A DNA stretch of 64,000 nt from the NCBI RefSeq assembly GCF_035594125.1, contig NW_026973754.1:293501-357500 (forward strand), written 5' to 3'. This stretch comes from Scylla paramamosain. Lineage: Eukaryota; Arthropoda; Malacostraca; Decapoda; Portunidae. The position numbers were made by a program, and so were the translations under genes. Below, one piece after another: positions 10,709-20,825 of the stretch (position 1 is its first letter; each line of letters opens with the position of its first letter). The notes beneath the pieces are model-generated. The model did no database searches, had not been told where the DNA came from, and was given only the letters and a program-made list of their open reading frames with translations.

Positions 10709-12715
10709 GTGCAAAAGAAGTGGGAAGCTTTCATCAATATTTATGAAGAGGGAGTGAAAAGATATGTACCAAAAGTAGAGACAAAGAGAAGATATAACAA
10801 TGACTGGTATAATAGAAGATGTGAAATAGCTAGGGAGGAGAGGGAAACAGCATGGAATAGATGGCAGAGGAAAAAAAAAGCAGGAGCTGTGGCAAAACTA
10901 CATAACCACAAGAAATTAATATGTAAAGGTTATTAGAGAAGAAAGAAAAAATTATGAGAAAGATGTTATGGACAAATGCAAAGAGAAACCAAAACTATTC
11001 TTCAGATATGTGAACAGCAAAATGAAAAATAGAGAAGGAATAAGCAGATTGAAGGTGAATGGTCAAATGTGTGAGGATCCGGCTGAATTGGCAGAGATAA
11101 TGAACAGGAGTTTTCAGTCAGTATTCACAAAAGAGAAAACATTTGTGTACCAGAGTGAGATGAGTGAGGAAATGGGTCTCGGGGAAATCCAAGTGACTGA
11201 AGAGGATGTCCAGAAACAGATGGAGGAACTAGACGTTAGGAAGGCCCCTGGACCTGATGGAGTGTCAGGATGGATACTAAAAGAGTGCAATCAGCAGTTG
11301 ACATGGGTAATACATAATATTATAGAAAGCTCCCTAATTGAAAGTAGAGTCCCAATTGAATGGAAGAGAGCTAACATAGTGCCAATCTACAAAGGTGGTA
11401 GTAAAGAGGAGCCCTTAATCTATAGACCTGTGTCTCTAACAAGTGTGGTGTGCAAAATGTGTGAAAGATTGGTGAAGGATAAATGGATGCAGTATCTAGA
11501 AGGAAATGAAGTGATATTAAAGCAACAATTTGGATTTAGGAGAGGGAGATCGTGTGTTACAAACTTACTGAGTTTTTATTCTAGAGTAGTGGATATAATG
11601 CAAGAAAGAGATGGATGGGCTGATTGTGTTTATTTAGACCTGAAGGCAGCCTTTGATAAAGTGCCACACAGGAAATTGTTGTGGAGTTAAAGCATAATGG
11701 TGGGCTAAGGGGGGGCTTGCTGAGATGGATGGAAAATTTCTTGACAAACAGAGAAATGAGAACCTTGGTAAAAGATAAAAAATCATCATGGAGGGAAGTC
11801 ATAAGTGGAGTACCCCAAGGCTCAATACTTGCACCAATCATGTTTGCAGTCTATATAAATGATATGACGGAGAAGGTGAAAAGCTACATGAGCCTTTTTG
11901 CAGATGATGCAAAGTTGCTGAAGAAAGTTGAGAGTGCAGAGGACTGTGGAACGTTACAAGAAGACCTGAACAAGATATCAGAGTGGAGTTATAGATGGGA
12001 AATGGAATTTAATTTAAAGAAGTGTAAAGTAATAGAATTTGGAAAAAGTACAAGAAGAGTAAAAGGAAATTATGTGTTGAATGGTGTAAGGTTGAGTGGA
12101 GCAGAAGAGGAAAAGGATCTCGGTGTTACAGTGACTGGGAACCTGACCCCGGAGAGACACATTAGCAAAATTACAGGAGTAACCTATAACTTGTTGAGAA
12201 GAATAAGGCAGGCCTTTGCATATATGGATGAAGAGATGGTCAGGAAGATGATCGTGTCGCTGATAAGACCCAGACTAGAATATGCAGCAGTAGTGTGGTC
12301 GCCATACAAGAAAAAGGATAAAAGTAAGTTGGAGAGAGTTCAGAGAGCAGCTACGAAGATGGTACCAAGTATCAGGGACTTGTCATATGAAGAGAGACTG
12401 GAAAGGATACATCTACAAACGTTGGAAAAGAGGAGAGAAAGGGAAGACATGATTGCGATATATAAAGCATATAAGGGAGTAGAGGAGGTGGACCGGAGCA
12501 ACTTAATGGTCTGGGATACACGGGACACTAGAGGACATGGAAAGAGGCTGAAGAGGAGTGCTTGTAGAAGAGACACCAAAAAGTATAGTTTCCCATATAG
12601 AAGTATTGATGTATGGAACAGTTGGGATGAGGAGATAGTAAATGAAGAAAGTATACATGGATTCAAGGCTAAGTTGGATATTAAAAGATATGGAGATGGG
12701 ACAGCACAAGCATAA
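10709..12715 (+). pseudogene. family B reverse transcriptase (B1), one major frameshift
   Basis: Frame 10,968-11,690 holds the N-terminal RT blocks: RKAPGPDGVSGWILKEC, ANIVPIYKGGSKEEP, QFGFRRGRSCVTNLLSFY and YLDLKAAFDKVPHRKLLW. The second frame, 11,681-12,715 (344 aa), continues with SGVPQGSILAPIMFAVYIND and SLFADDAKLL, the catalytic FADD box, then the thumb and the RPRLEYAAVVWSPY region. One frameshift at about 11,690 separates them. The product copies element RNA at the nicked target in the nucleus. Confidence 0.85.
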
Positions 12716-12787
12716 CTCTTTTCCAATAAAGCATAACTAGGTAAATACAACTAGGTAAATACACACACACACACTTTATACTCACAC

Positions 12788-13135
12788 CAGCAGGCACGGT
12801 GCAGGTGACCTCTGTGGGTCCACCAGAGATAACCACACACTTCTTGCCACCCAGAGTCATAATGGCACTGCCAGCCTCCCACCCATCACTGTCTGGGAAG
12901 CCAGTGCCAGTCACAGTGAGAGGATACTGTCCACCAGTGCTTCCCTCCGTGATGCTGAGTGCAACCACGGTGACTGGCACCATGTAGATGATGGGGGAGG
13001 GGAGCAGTGCCGAGCCAGCCGGCTGCATGCTGAGTGCCACTGAATGCAAGCCGCCCCACAGTGCTACAGTGCAGGTGAGCTGGGTGGCAGTGATGGCCAT
13101 GCCACTCAGGGTGAGGGTGTGCTGCAGCCCCTTGC
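12788..13135 (-). CDS. PKHD1L1: PKHD1L1-like exon m: complete IPT/TIG domain
   Basis: Acceptor CCTGACAG, donor GTGTGA (phase 1, fits exon n); a second possible donor GTGAGT two bases on would break phase. The exon starts KGLQHTLTLSGMAITATQLT, passes through VALSMQPAGSALLPSPIIYM, and then has a new IPT: GGQYPLTVTGTGFPDSDGW, then IMTLGGKKCVVISGGPTEVT and TCTVPAG. All hallmarks (GGxxLTVTGTGF, LGGxxC, VTC.VP) are present. Confidence 0.9.
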
Positions 13136-13214
13136 CTGTCAGGAAAAATACAAGTTTGGAATGAGTTAAATTAGATGGTGAAGGTGAGGGTGAGGGAATG
13201 CCATGGGCCCTTAC

Positions 13215-13341
13215 CTGATGAAGGCAAGCCAGGGAAGAGGCAGAGCTACATGCCAGTCAGCATGGGAGTGGTGGCATCATTGTAGGTGAAGGCACAGGCA
13301 CCAAGACATGCACCAAAGTAACCATTCACTTGTACTGTCAC
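13215..13341 (-). CDS. PKHD1L1: PKHD1L1-like exon l, with in-frame TAG
   Basis: Acceptor GCTATCAG, donor GTAAGG. Reads VTVQVNGYFGACLGACAFTY, then NDATTPMLTG: the C..CAFTY...TP signature that ends fibrocystin IPT domains. After LTGM comes TAG, then LCLFPGLPSSG, and the frame continues correctly into exon m. Compared with the usual spacing between TP.LTG and SSGKG there are about eight extra codons, flanked by CTGGC on both sides, so a 24-nt insertion carrying the stop is likely. Either the gene copy is inactive, the allele is rare, or the base is wrong. Confidence 0.75.
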
Positions 13342-13383
13342 CTGATAGCAATGAGGCAAGATCATGTTATTAGTTATCCTCAT

Positions 13384-13567
13384 CATCTGGAACTCCTTGC
13401 CTGCTTCTGTATTTCCCTCTTCCTGTGACTTCAACTCTTTCAAGAGGGAGGTTTGAAGACACTTATCCTCCAGTTTTGGATGATCCTTTTTTACTTTCCT
13501 GTAGGTTACTGGCACTCACTGAGCTTTTTTTTTCTTTTAGTTGCCCTTGGTCAATGTCCCTCTTGCA
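13384..13567 (+). mobile_element. family A 3' fragment (A10)
   Basis: Matches the last coding bases (CTGGAACTCCTTGCCTGCTT type, ending FKREV-like) and 3' UTR with TTGCCCTTGGTCAATGTCCC of family A. It lies 43 bp from the acceptor of exon l. Old and diverged. Confidence 0.8.
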
Positions 13568-13601
13568 GTAAAAATATCATTATCATTAGTGATCCATGCC
13601 T

Positions 13602-13604
<3 letters not shown>

Positions 13605-13686
<82 letters not shown>
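13605..13686. repeat. (CT)n microsatellite
   Basis: CT units with one T interruption, 20 bp from the donor of the next exon on the minus strand. Confidence 0.95.
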
Positions 13687-13706
13687 GCCAATCAGCAAGG
13701 ACTTAC

Positions 13707-13803
13707 ATGAGGAGAGTCCCTATGAGTGGTCACAAAGTCTGTCTCAAGAGGGCTGTGCCAAAGGACTCCGGCTGAGTCACGAATGATCTTGGTTTTTAGA
13801 GTT
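13707..13803 (-). CDS. PKHD1L1: PKHD1L1-like exon between k and l
   Basis: Found by phase: exon k ends with GG and exon l starts a whole codon. Here, after a CCTTCACAG acceptor, the sequence supplies one base plus 32 codons and stops at GTAAGT. It reads TLKTKIIRDSAGVLWHSPLE, then TDFVTTHRDSPH, and continues into VTVQVNG of exon l. This is the ...i.PiP.dfl.t...PqVtV.VNG linker of fibrocystin-L IPT domains. Neither frame nor splice sites are damaged. Confidence 0.8.
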
Positions 13804-13805
13804 CT

Positions 13806-14050
13806 GTGAAGGAGCAATGGGTAACTTAAACAAATGGACTAACATAACCTAACTTTAACAAATGGACTTACCTAACCTAACTTAAACAAATGGACTAACC
13901 TAACCTAACTTAAACAAATGGACTAACCTAACCTAACTTAAACAAATGGGCTAACCTAACCTAATTTAAACATATGGACTAGCCTAACCTAACTTAAATG
14001 GACTAACCTAACCTAAACAAACAGACTAATTTAACCTAACTTAAACATAT
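13806..14050. repeat. CCTAA-containing minisatellite, left block
   Basis: About eight imperfect 25-30 bp units of the type TAACCTAACTTAAACAAATG GAC. Each unit holds one or two CCTAA pentamers. Continues on the other side of element A2. Confidence 0.9.
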
Positions 14051-16400
14051 GCTGTCACCCTCTCTTCTCCGTTGGGCTCCTCCGATCACAATCTCATATC
14101 TTTATCTTGTCCTATCACTCCAATCCCTCCTCAGGATCCCCCTAAGCGAAGGTGCCTCTGGCGTTTTGCCTCTGCTAGTTGGGGGGACCTGAGGAGGTAT
14201 TTTGCTGATTTTCCTTGGAATGACTACTGCTTCCGTGTCAGAGACCCGTCTTTGTGTGCTGAGCGCATAACAGAGGTGATAGTGTCTGGCATGGAGGCGT
14301 ACATTCCTCACTCTTTTTCTCGTCCTAAACCTTCTAAACCTTGGTTTAACACAGCTTGTTCTCGTGCTATACATGATAGAGAGGTGGCCCACAAAAAGTA
14401 ATTAAGCCTTCCATCACCAGAATCTCATGCACTTTATATTTCTGCCCGGAACCATGCCAAGTCTGTCCTCCAACTAGCCAAAAACTCCTTCATTAACAGA
14501 AAATGTCAAAACCTTTCAAGATTTAACTCCCCTTGTGATTTCTGGCATCTAGCCAAAAATATCTCCAATAACTTTGCTTCTTCTTCTTTCCCTCCTCTAT
14601 TTCAACCAGATGGCACCACTGCTATCACATCTATTTCTAAAGCTGAACTCTTTGCTCAAACCTTTGCTAAAAATTCTACCTTGGACGATTCCGGGCTTGT
14701 TCCTCCCTCTCCTCCACCCTCTGACTACTTCATGCCACCTATTAAAATTCTTCGCAATGATGTTTTCCATGCCCTCACTGGCCTAAACCCTCGGAAGGCT
14801 TATGGACCTGATGGGGTCCCTCCTATTGTTCTCCGAAACTGTGCCTCCGTGCTTGCACCTTGCCTAGTCAAACTCTTTCAGCTCTGTCTGTCAACATCTA
14901 CCTTTCCTTCTTGCTGGAAGTTTGCCTACATTCAACCTGTTCCTAAAAAGGGTGACCATTCTAATCCCTCAAACTACCGTCCTATTGCTTTAATTTCCTG
15001 CCTATCTAAAGTTTTTGAATCTATCCTCAACAGGAAGATTCTTAAACATCTATCACTTCACAACCTACTATCTGATCGCCAGTATGGCTTCCGTCAAGGC
15101 CACTCTACTGGTGATCTTCTGGCCTTCCTTACTGAGTCTTGGTCATCCTCTTTTAGAGATTTTGGTGAAACTTTTGCTGTTGCCTTGGACATATCAAAAG
15201 CTTTTGATAGAGTCTGGCACAAAGCTTTGATTTCCAAACTACCCTCCTACGGTTTCTATCCTTCTCTCTGTAACTTCATCTCAAGTTTCCTTTCTGACCG
15301 TTCTATTGCTGCTGTGGTAGACGGTCACTGTTCTTCTCCTAAATCTATTAACAGTGGTGTTCCTCAGGGTTCTGTCCTGTCACCCACTCTCTTCTTATTA
15401 TTCATTAATGATCTTCTAAACCAAACTTCTTGTCCTATCCACTCCTATGCTGATGATACCACCCTGCACTTTTCCACGTCTTTTCATAGACGTCCAACCC
15501 TTCAGGAGGTAAACATATCACGCAGGGAAGCCACAGAACGCCTGAATTCTGATCTTTCTAAAATTTCTGATTGGGGCAGAGCAAACTTGGTATTGTTCAA
15601 TGCCTCAAAAACTCAATTCCTCCATCTATCAACTCGACACAACCTTCCAGACAACTATCCCCTCTTCTTCAATGACACTCAACTGTCCCCCTCTTCTACA
15701 GTGAACATCCTCGGTCTGTCCTTTACTTATAATCTGAACTGGAAACTTCACATCTCATCTCTAGCTAAAACAGCTTCTATGAAGTTAGGTGTTCTGAGAC
15801 GTCTCTGCCAGTTTTTCTCACCCCCCCAGCTGCTAACTCTGTACAAGGGCCTTATCCGTCCATGTATGGAGTATGCTTCACATGTCTGGGGGGGTTCCAC
15901 TCATACTGCTCTTCTAGACAGGGTGGAATCAAAAGCTTTTCGTCTCATCAACTCCTCTCCTCTAACTGACTGTCTTCAGCCTCTCTCTCACCGCCGCAAT
16001 GTTGCATATCTAGCTGTCTTCTACCGCTATTTTCATGCTAACTGCTCTTCTGATCTTGCTAACTGCATGCCTCCCCTCCTTCCGCGGCCTCGCTGCACAA
16101 GACTTTCTTCTTTCTCTCACCCCTATTCTGTCCACCTCTCTAATGCAAGATTTAACCAGTATTCTCAATCATTCATCCCTTTCTCTGGTAAACTCTGGAA
16201 TTCCCTGCCTGCTTCTGTATTTCCACCTTCCTACGACTTGAATTCCTTCAAGAGGGAGGTTTCAAGACACTTATCCACCAATTTTTGACCACTGCTTTGA
16301 CCCTTTTATGGGACTGGCATTTCAGTGGGCATTTTTTTTTATTAGATTTTTGTTGTCCTTGGCCAGTGTCCTTCCTACATAAAAAAAAAAAAAAAAAAAA
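14051..16400 (+). mobile_element. family A retrotransposon copy A2, nearly intact from mid-EN
   Basis: 5'-truncated inside the endonuclease (starts GCTGTCACCC) and complete to the 3' end, ATTAGATTTTTGTTG, CCTACATA and a poly(A) of 20. Frames 14,072-14,401 and 14,681-16,288 are the same frame, separated by one TAA at 14,399-14,401 where other copies have a tyrosine-type codon. It sits inside the CCTAA minisatellite; both flanks carry TATG, and the pre-insertion site ACATATGGACTAG still exists at 13,970. Confidence 0.9.
14681..16288 (+). CDS. family A reverse transcriptase (A2)
   Basis: 535 residues. RT blocks in order: [20 protein letters not shown] (about 40-60), [10 protein letters not shown] (100), [15 protein letters not shown] (115), [18 protein letters not shown] (150), [20 protein letters not shown] (185), [20 protein letters not shown] (245) and [11 protein letters not shown] (270) with the two catalytic Asp. 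Then the thumb and a C-terminal region with [13 protein letters not shown] and a final [12 protein letters not shown]. No frameshift or stop inside. It would act in target-primed reverse transcription, but the copy lacks most of its endonuclease. Confidence 0.93.
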   Translation: MDDSGLVPPSPPPSDYFMPPIKILRNDVFHALTGLNPRKAYGPDGVPPIVLRNCASVLAPCLVKLFQLCLSTSTFPSCWKFAYIQPVPKKGDHSNPSNYRPIALISCLSKVFESILNRKILKHLSLHNLLSDRQYGFRQGHSTGDLLAFLTESWSSSFRDFGETFAVALDISKAFDRVWHKALISKLPSYGFYPSLCNFISSFLSDRSIAAVVDGHCSSPKSINSGVPQGSVLSPTLFLLFINDLLNQTSCPIHSYADDTTLHFSTSFHRRPTLQEVNISRREATERLNSDLSKISDWGRANLVLFNASKTQFLHLSTRHNLPDNYPLFFNDTQLSPSSTVNILGLSFTYNLNWKLHISSLAKTASMKLGVLRRLCQFFSPPQLLTLYKGLIRPCMEYASHVWGGSTHTALLDRVESKAFRLINSSPLTDCLQPLSHRRNVAYLAVFYRYFHANCSSDLANCMPPLLPRPRCTRLSSFSHPYSVHLSNARFNQYSQSFIPFSGKLWNSLPASVFPPSYDLNSFKREVSRHLSTNF

Positions 16401-16505
16401 TATGGACTAGCCTAACCTAACTTAAACAAATGGACTGACCTAACCTAACTTAAACATGTGAACAAATCTAGCCTAACTTGAACAAATGGACTAACCTAAC
16501 CTAAC
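16401..16505. repeat. CCTAA-containing minisatellite, right block
   Basis: Four more units of the array seen at 13,806-14,050; the two blocks were one array before A2 inserted. Confidence 0.9.
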
Positions 16506-16898
16506 AGATGGGCAATAACAGAATAACAAAAATGGTAGAAAAAGCAGATAGATAGGTTAAATAAATAAGACAGGGTAAAGAAAGAAGATAGCTAAAAATA
16601 CATACATACATACATACATACATACATACATAAATACATACATACATATGCCAAGGCTGTTTCCCCCATAACATATAGATAGGACAAAGGAAATAACCCA
16701 ACAAGTGAGAGACAGTTAAGTTAAATAGAGATTGCATAAAGAAAATACCCGAATAATGAAGCAAGTAAGTCAAAAAGATAGGATAGGATACAGTAAGGAA
16801 AATGACCCTACAAAGAAGAAAGGATTAGGTCAAACAGATACCATGGAATAGGTTAAATAAATATGACAGTGTAAAGAAAGAAGATAGCTGAAAATACA

Positions 16899-16929
<31 letters not shown>

Positions 16930-17073
16930 GCCAAGGCTGAGAGAAAATTATTCCACACAGAAGAGACAAATCTCGTAACTCTGCCACCAAAGAATACAGG
17001 TTTTTCACATCTAACTCTAAATAAATATGGGAATAAACAGAAGAGAGAGCAACAAATACTTCCAATCCCTCAC
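16506..17073. other. intron with two (TACA)n arrays
   Basis: ATAC/TACA arrays at 16,597-16,648 and 16,896-16,928. The flanking texts are near copies of one another (GGTTAAATAAATA, GACAG/TGTAAAGAAAGAAGA and CATATGCCAAGGCTG), so a segment of about 300 bp has been duplicated in tandem. No gene seen. Confidence 0.75.
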
Positions 17074-17254
17074 CCATCAAACATCAGGTTATCTGTGTGT
17101 ATCTCCACCAGCTCCTTTCTGCCGGGATCTTCCTCCCACTCAATGTAGTAGTGGTAGTTCTTGCAGGAGCCGGAGTACTGGACTGTGAGATCAGTTCCCA
17201 GGGCACTTTCCAGAATGCCCTCCAGGACCTTTGGGTCAACACCTGCTGGAATGT
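17074..17254 (-). CDS. PKHD1L1: PKHD1L1-like exon k
   Basis: Acceptor TTTTGGCAG, donor GTGAGG. Encodes IPAGVDPKVLEGILESALGT, then DLTVQYSGSCKNYHYYIEWE and HTDNLMFDG. The NyhyyIeWe pattern with VDP..le..l is seen in the region after PA14 in fibrocystin-L proteins. Joins exon j (K + GAC) and the next exon (GG + A) in phase. Confidence 0.82.
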
Positions 17255-17261
17255 CTGCCAA

Positions 17262-17299
17262 AATGAGTGAGTGAGTGAGTGAGTGAGTGAGTGAGTGAG
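17262..17299. repeat. (GAGT)n microsatellite
   Basis: Nine GAGT units immediately upstream (gene sense) of the polypyrimidine region of exon k. Confidence 0.9.
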
Positions 17300-17394
17300 C
17301 GATGCAGAATCTTTCCTTAACCATCATTAACATTATGAAAAACAGCTGAAAATCTCCAAAATTCAGCTTGTTAAAAGTGCAGAATTCTTATGAA

Positions 17395-17870
17395 ACTGTC
17401 ATTAGTGATGAAAAATATCTCTGAAAACTTCACTAAACTACCACTACCCCTCTTAAACTATCATCAGCATCATAAAACACCTTGAAAACCAAATAACCTC
17501 CACAGCAGCCTGTTAAACTACTACTGTCCTTCTTAAGCTTGCACCAGAATTATAAAACACTCTTGAAAAACCTAAATAACTTCCAGTAAAGCCTTTTAAA
17601 CTCCCACTTCACCGTTGAAAAAACTAAATAACTTACACTAGAGCCTTTTAAAAATTACCACTTCACTCTTGAAAACCTAAATAACTCCCACTACAGCCTT
17701 TTAAACTCTCACTTCACCCTTGAAAAACTAAATAACTTCCACTAAAGCCTTTCAAACTACCACTGACCACCCTTGAAAAATTAAATGACTTCCACTAGAG
17801 CCTTTTAAACTACCACTGGCATTCTTAAAAGCCTGAGGAAACCTCCACTGCAGCCTGTTAAAATGAAAAT
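17395..17870. repeat. degenerate 50-65 bp tandem repeat
   Basis: Seven or eight imperfect units of the type CTAAATAACTTCCACTAGAG, CCTTTTAAACTACCACT, CCCTTGAAAA. Related units occur at 31,990-32,300 and, in the opposite orientation, near 42,600-42,850, all in this gene's introns or flank. Confidence 0.8.
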
Positions 17871-17937
17871 AAGATAAGACAGCAAGACATATAGGAACAC
17901 TGGCCTGTGACATCCATAGTTCAGTCTCCCAACAAAC

Positions 17938-18048
17938 CTTTTACAACCTGCCCCTGAATTCCGAGGTCCCAGTTGCCAGCGAGGGGACCCGTGGCAGTCT
18001 GAGAGGAGCATGTGACTGTCACCTGAGTGTCAAAGCTTGCTGGAGGAC
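17938..18048 (-). CDS. PKHD1L1: PKHD1L1-like exon j
   Basis: Acceptor CTATCAG, donor GTTTGT (weak). Reads PPASFDTQVTVTCSSQTATG, then PLAGNWDLGIQGQVVK. Both joins are in phase: LLQVEG with exon i, and VVKDIPAGV with exon k. The text SFDTQVTV...G.W.L...G resembles the stalk between IPT domains in fibrocystin-L. Confidence 0.78.
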
Positions 18049-18324
18049 CTGATAGAGGGAGAGAGAGTGGGAAAAGTACTGATTAATGCTGTGGGTTTTA
18101 TGGCATTGTGTATTAAGTTTTGTCTTTTTTCCTTCTTTTAGTATGTGGGTGGCTTTGTTTAAGGCAACAATATGATGGAACACAAATGAAAAGGGCCCAC
18201 TAAAGGTGTCAGTCCCCAGACTTGTCAATGGGTTACCTAAGACTAAAAGGAAAATATATTAAGCTGCATTGTTTTCCTTTATTGTTGAATGTAAATGTGG
18301 ATGATAAGGCATCTTTTTCTTATG

Positions 18325-18328
<4 letters not shown>

Positions 18329-18366
<38 letters not shown>
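18329..18366. repeat. (CT)n microsatellite
   Basis: Nineteen CT units in the intron between exons i and j. Confidence 0.95.
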
Positions 18367-18369
<3 letters not shown>

Positions 18370-18586
18370 TCATGATCCAATAACACACATCCAGCATCAT
18401 GACACTACTAAACAAAGTAAAAAAAGATAAATAAATTAAAATAAAAAAAGAGTAAAAATACCACAAACTCCATGGGGAAAAAAAAAGCAGATAAGAAGAG
18501 GAAACAGAGTGACGGGAAAAAAAAAAAAAGAAAAAAACATGGAGGACAAAACAGGATAAACATTTCACCTTCTTCATTATTTTTAC

Positions 18587-18739
18587 CTTCCACCTGCAGG
18601 AGACCAAGGAGGGGCATTCCAGTCTTGCAGTTTGTGGTCTGGAATTCCAGGGAGTACCCATTCTCTGTCACCTTCTTGACTGCCACATCCTCAATAAGGA
18701 TTCCCTTCTGCTTGAGGGCGGGCGGGTACATCTGTGTCA
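18587..18739 (-). CDS. PKHD1L1: PKHD1L1-like exon i
   Basis: Acceptor CTGCCACAG, donor GTAAAA. Encodes VTQMYPPALKQKGILIEDVA, then VKKVTENGYSLEFQTTNCKT and GMPLLGLLQVEG. Enters with TG completing Val from exon h (TTPTS V TQMY) and leaves in phase 1 to exon j. The NGYSLEF...CKTGMPLL stretch resembles the repeated segments after PA14 in fibrocystin-L. Confidence 0.8.
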
Positions 18740-18835
18740 CTGTGGCAGGGGAGGAGGCAGTAAGGGTTAGTGTGTGTGTGTGTATTTACCTAGTTGTATT
18801 TACCTAGTTGTATAGTACAGGGTCCGAGCCAAAGC

Positions 18836-20824
18836 TCAATTAGTCCTGTCTCCATACCCGAATTTGTCCAATTTCTCTTTAAACATGTGCACACTCTTTG
18901 CCGCAACCACCTCTTCTTTTAAGTTATTCCATATTTCAACCGTTCGATGCGGAAAGCTGTATTTCTTAATATCTCCCAAACAATGACTCTTCTTTAATTT
19001 CTTCATATGTCCCCTTGTACGTCTATCTCCTTCCTCCACATTTAGAACTAGGTCATCTCTGTCTATCTTCTCCATGCCATTTACTAATTTGAACATTGTT
19101 ATCAGGTCTCCTCTTTCCCTTCTTTCTTGCAGTGTTGGTAATCCAATTTCTTCCAGTCTTTCCTCATAACTTAGGTCTTCCAATTCAGGTATAATTTTCG
19201 TAGCTGTTCTTTGTATTCTTTCCAATTTCCTTATATCTTTCTTCTTGTGTGGAGACCATACCACTGCTGCGTATTCCAGTTTGGGGCGTATCATGTGTGC
19301 TATGATTTTCTTCATCATTTCTTTGTCTAGGTAATTAAATGCCACCCAGATATTTGCTAGCAAATTATATGTAGAGCCAAATATTCCATTGATGTGTTTT
19401 TCTGGTGATAGCGTGTCTTGAATTATTACTCCCAAGTCTTTTTCTTCTTTGCTCTTTCGTATTGTGATTCCTCCCATCTTATACTCCCATGAAGGTCTCC
19501 TTTTACTTCTTCCCATCTCCATTACATGGCACTTTTTTATATTGAATTCCAATTTCCATCGTTTACTCCATTCATAAATTCTATCAATATCCCTCTGTAG
19601 TTCCTCACAATCCTCTTGGTTCTTTATTACTTTCATCAATTTTGCATCATCTGCAAACATGTTAATGTAGCTATTTAAACCCACAGTCATATCATTTATA
19701 TAGACCTGAAACATTATAGGTGCCAACACAGACCCTTGTGGTACTCCGCTTGTTACTTCGTACCAACTTGATTTATTATCTCTGATTACTGTGCTCATTT
19801 CCCTACCTTGGAGATAATCCTTCATCCACTTAAGTATTTTTCCTTTTAGCCCTCCTCGATGTTCCAGTTTCCATACGAGACTTTTATGTGGAACTGTATC
19901 AGAAGCTTTTTTCAGATCTAAATAGACTGCATCAACCCAACCATCTCTCTCTTGTAGTTTATCTATTACTCTTGTATAAAAGCTCAGTAAGTTTGTTACG
20001 CAAGATCTCTCTTTCCTGAAACCGAATTGTTTTTCTGTTATTATATTTTCTTGTTCAAGATATTGCACCCATCTGTTTTTAATGACTATTTCACAGAGTT
20101 TACTTACAATACTCGTGAGTGAGACTGGTCTGTAATTCAGTGGTTCCATTTTATTACCTCCTTTGTATAACGGTACTATATTTGCTCTCTTCCATTCCTT
20201 TGGTACTTTTCCCTCCTTCAAAGAACTGTTAATTATCTCCCATGTTGGTTCTTCCAGTTCCTCTCTACATTCTTTCAATATCCATCCATTTACTTCGTCT
20301 GGTCCCATCACCTTCCTAGTATCTAGCTCTTCCAGTAGTCTTTTCATTTCTTTTCTTTCCACTTGTATGTTTGCTATTCCTTTCTGTTGTTCCTCATCTC
20401 CCAGTGATGCAAAGACAGTTTCTCTTGTAAATACAGACTTAAAGCTTTTATTCAGTATCTCAGCCATCTCTTGTGTGGTTTCATAAATTTCTCTATTTTT
20501 CTTCAGCTTTGTAATGGTATCTCTATGCTTTATTTTTCCATTTACATATCTATAGAAAAGTTTGGGTTCTTCTTTACACTTTCCAACTACATCTCTTTCA
20601 AAATTTCTTTCTTCTTCTCTTCTTATTTTAACATAATCATTTCTAGCTGTCCTGTATTCTTCTCTATTTATCTCATTCCATTGTTTCCTCATTTTTTTCC
20701 ATGCCCTCTCTTTCTTCTTTTTTGCCTCTGCACACTTTGCATTAAACCACACTTTCTTATTTTCTTTTACCTTATATCTTGGCACATATCTTTCAACACC
20801 TTCTCTAAACTTGCTTAAAAACAC
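18836..20824 (-). CDS. family B ORF2, reverse transcriptase part (B2)
   Basis: 662 residues in one frame. Linker first, then RT blocks: RKVMGPDEVNGWILKEC (about 170), ANIVPLYKGGNKMEPLNYRP (220), QFGFRKERSCVTNLLSFYTR (270), YLDLKKASDTVPHKSLVWKL (310), [20 protein letters not shown] (365) and NMFADDAKLMK (395) with the catalytic FADD. The C-terminal part has RPKLEYAAVVWSPHKKKD and SYEERLEEIGLPTLQERRER. The frame is fused to the endonuclease except for one extra A at about 20,825. Confidence 0.92.
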   Translation of the reverse strand: MFLSKFREGVERYVPRYKVKENKKVWFNAKCAEAKKKKERAWKKMRKQWNEINREEYRTARNDYVKIRREEERNFERDVVGKCKEEPKLFYRYVNGKIKHRDTITKLKKNREIYETTQEMAEILNKSFKSVFTRETVFASLGDEEQQKGIANIQVERKEMKRLLEELDTRKVMGPDEVNGWILKECREELEEPTWEIINSSLKEGKVPKEWKRANIVPLYKGGNKMEPLNYRPVSLTSIVSKLCEIVIKNRWVQYLEQENIITEKQFGFRKERSCVTNLLSFYTRVIDKLQERDGWVDAVYLDLKKASDTVPHKSLVWKLEHRGGLKGKILKWMKDYLQGREMSTVIRDNKSSWYEVTSGVPQGSVLAPIMFQVYINDMTVGLNSYINMFADDAKLMKVIKNQEDCEELQRDIDRIYEWSKRWKLEFNIKKCHVMEMGRSKRRPSWEYKMGGITIRKSKEEKDLGVIIQDTLSPEKHINGIFGSTYNLLANIWVAFNYLDKEMMKKIIAHMIRPKLEYAAVVWSPHKKKDIRKLERIQRTATKIIPELEDLSYEERLEEIGLPTLQERRERGDLITMFKLVNGMEKIDRDDLVLNVEEGDRRTRGHMKKLKKSHCLGDIKKYSFPHRTVEIWNNLKEEVVAAKSVHMFKEKLDKFGYGDRTN

Positions 20825-20825
20825 T

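Larger units (their letters stand above)
9307..12762 (+). mobile_element. non-LTR retrotransposon family B, copy B1
   Basis: Runs from the C-terminal half of ORF1 (near 9,310, KVIKEKENLVRDTV) through endonuclease (9,760-10,350) and reverse transcriptase (10,709-12,715) to the family 3' tail ACTAGGTAAATACAACTAGG at 12,736-12,760. Compared with copy B2 it has several frameshifts in the endonuclease and one near 11,690 in the RT. The tail passes directly into (AC)n, about 20 bp from the donor of host exon m. Confidence 0.88.

Noticed and set aside
13806..16505. Telomere-targeting non-LTR element of the SART/TRAS kind
   Set aside because: Other copies of the same family lie in unrelated sequence, so target specificity is not supported.
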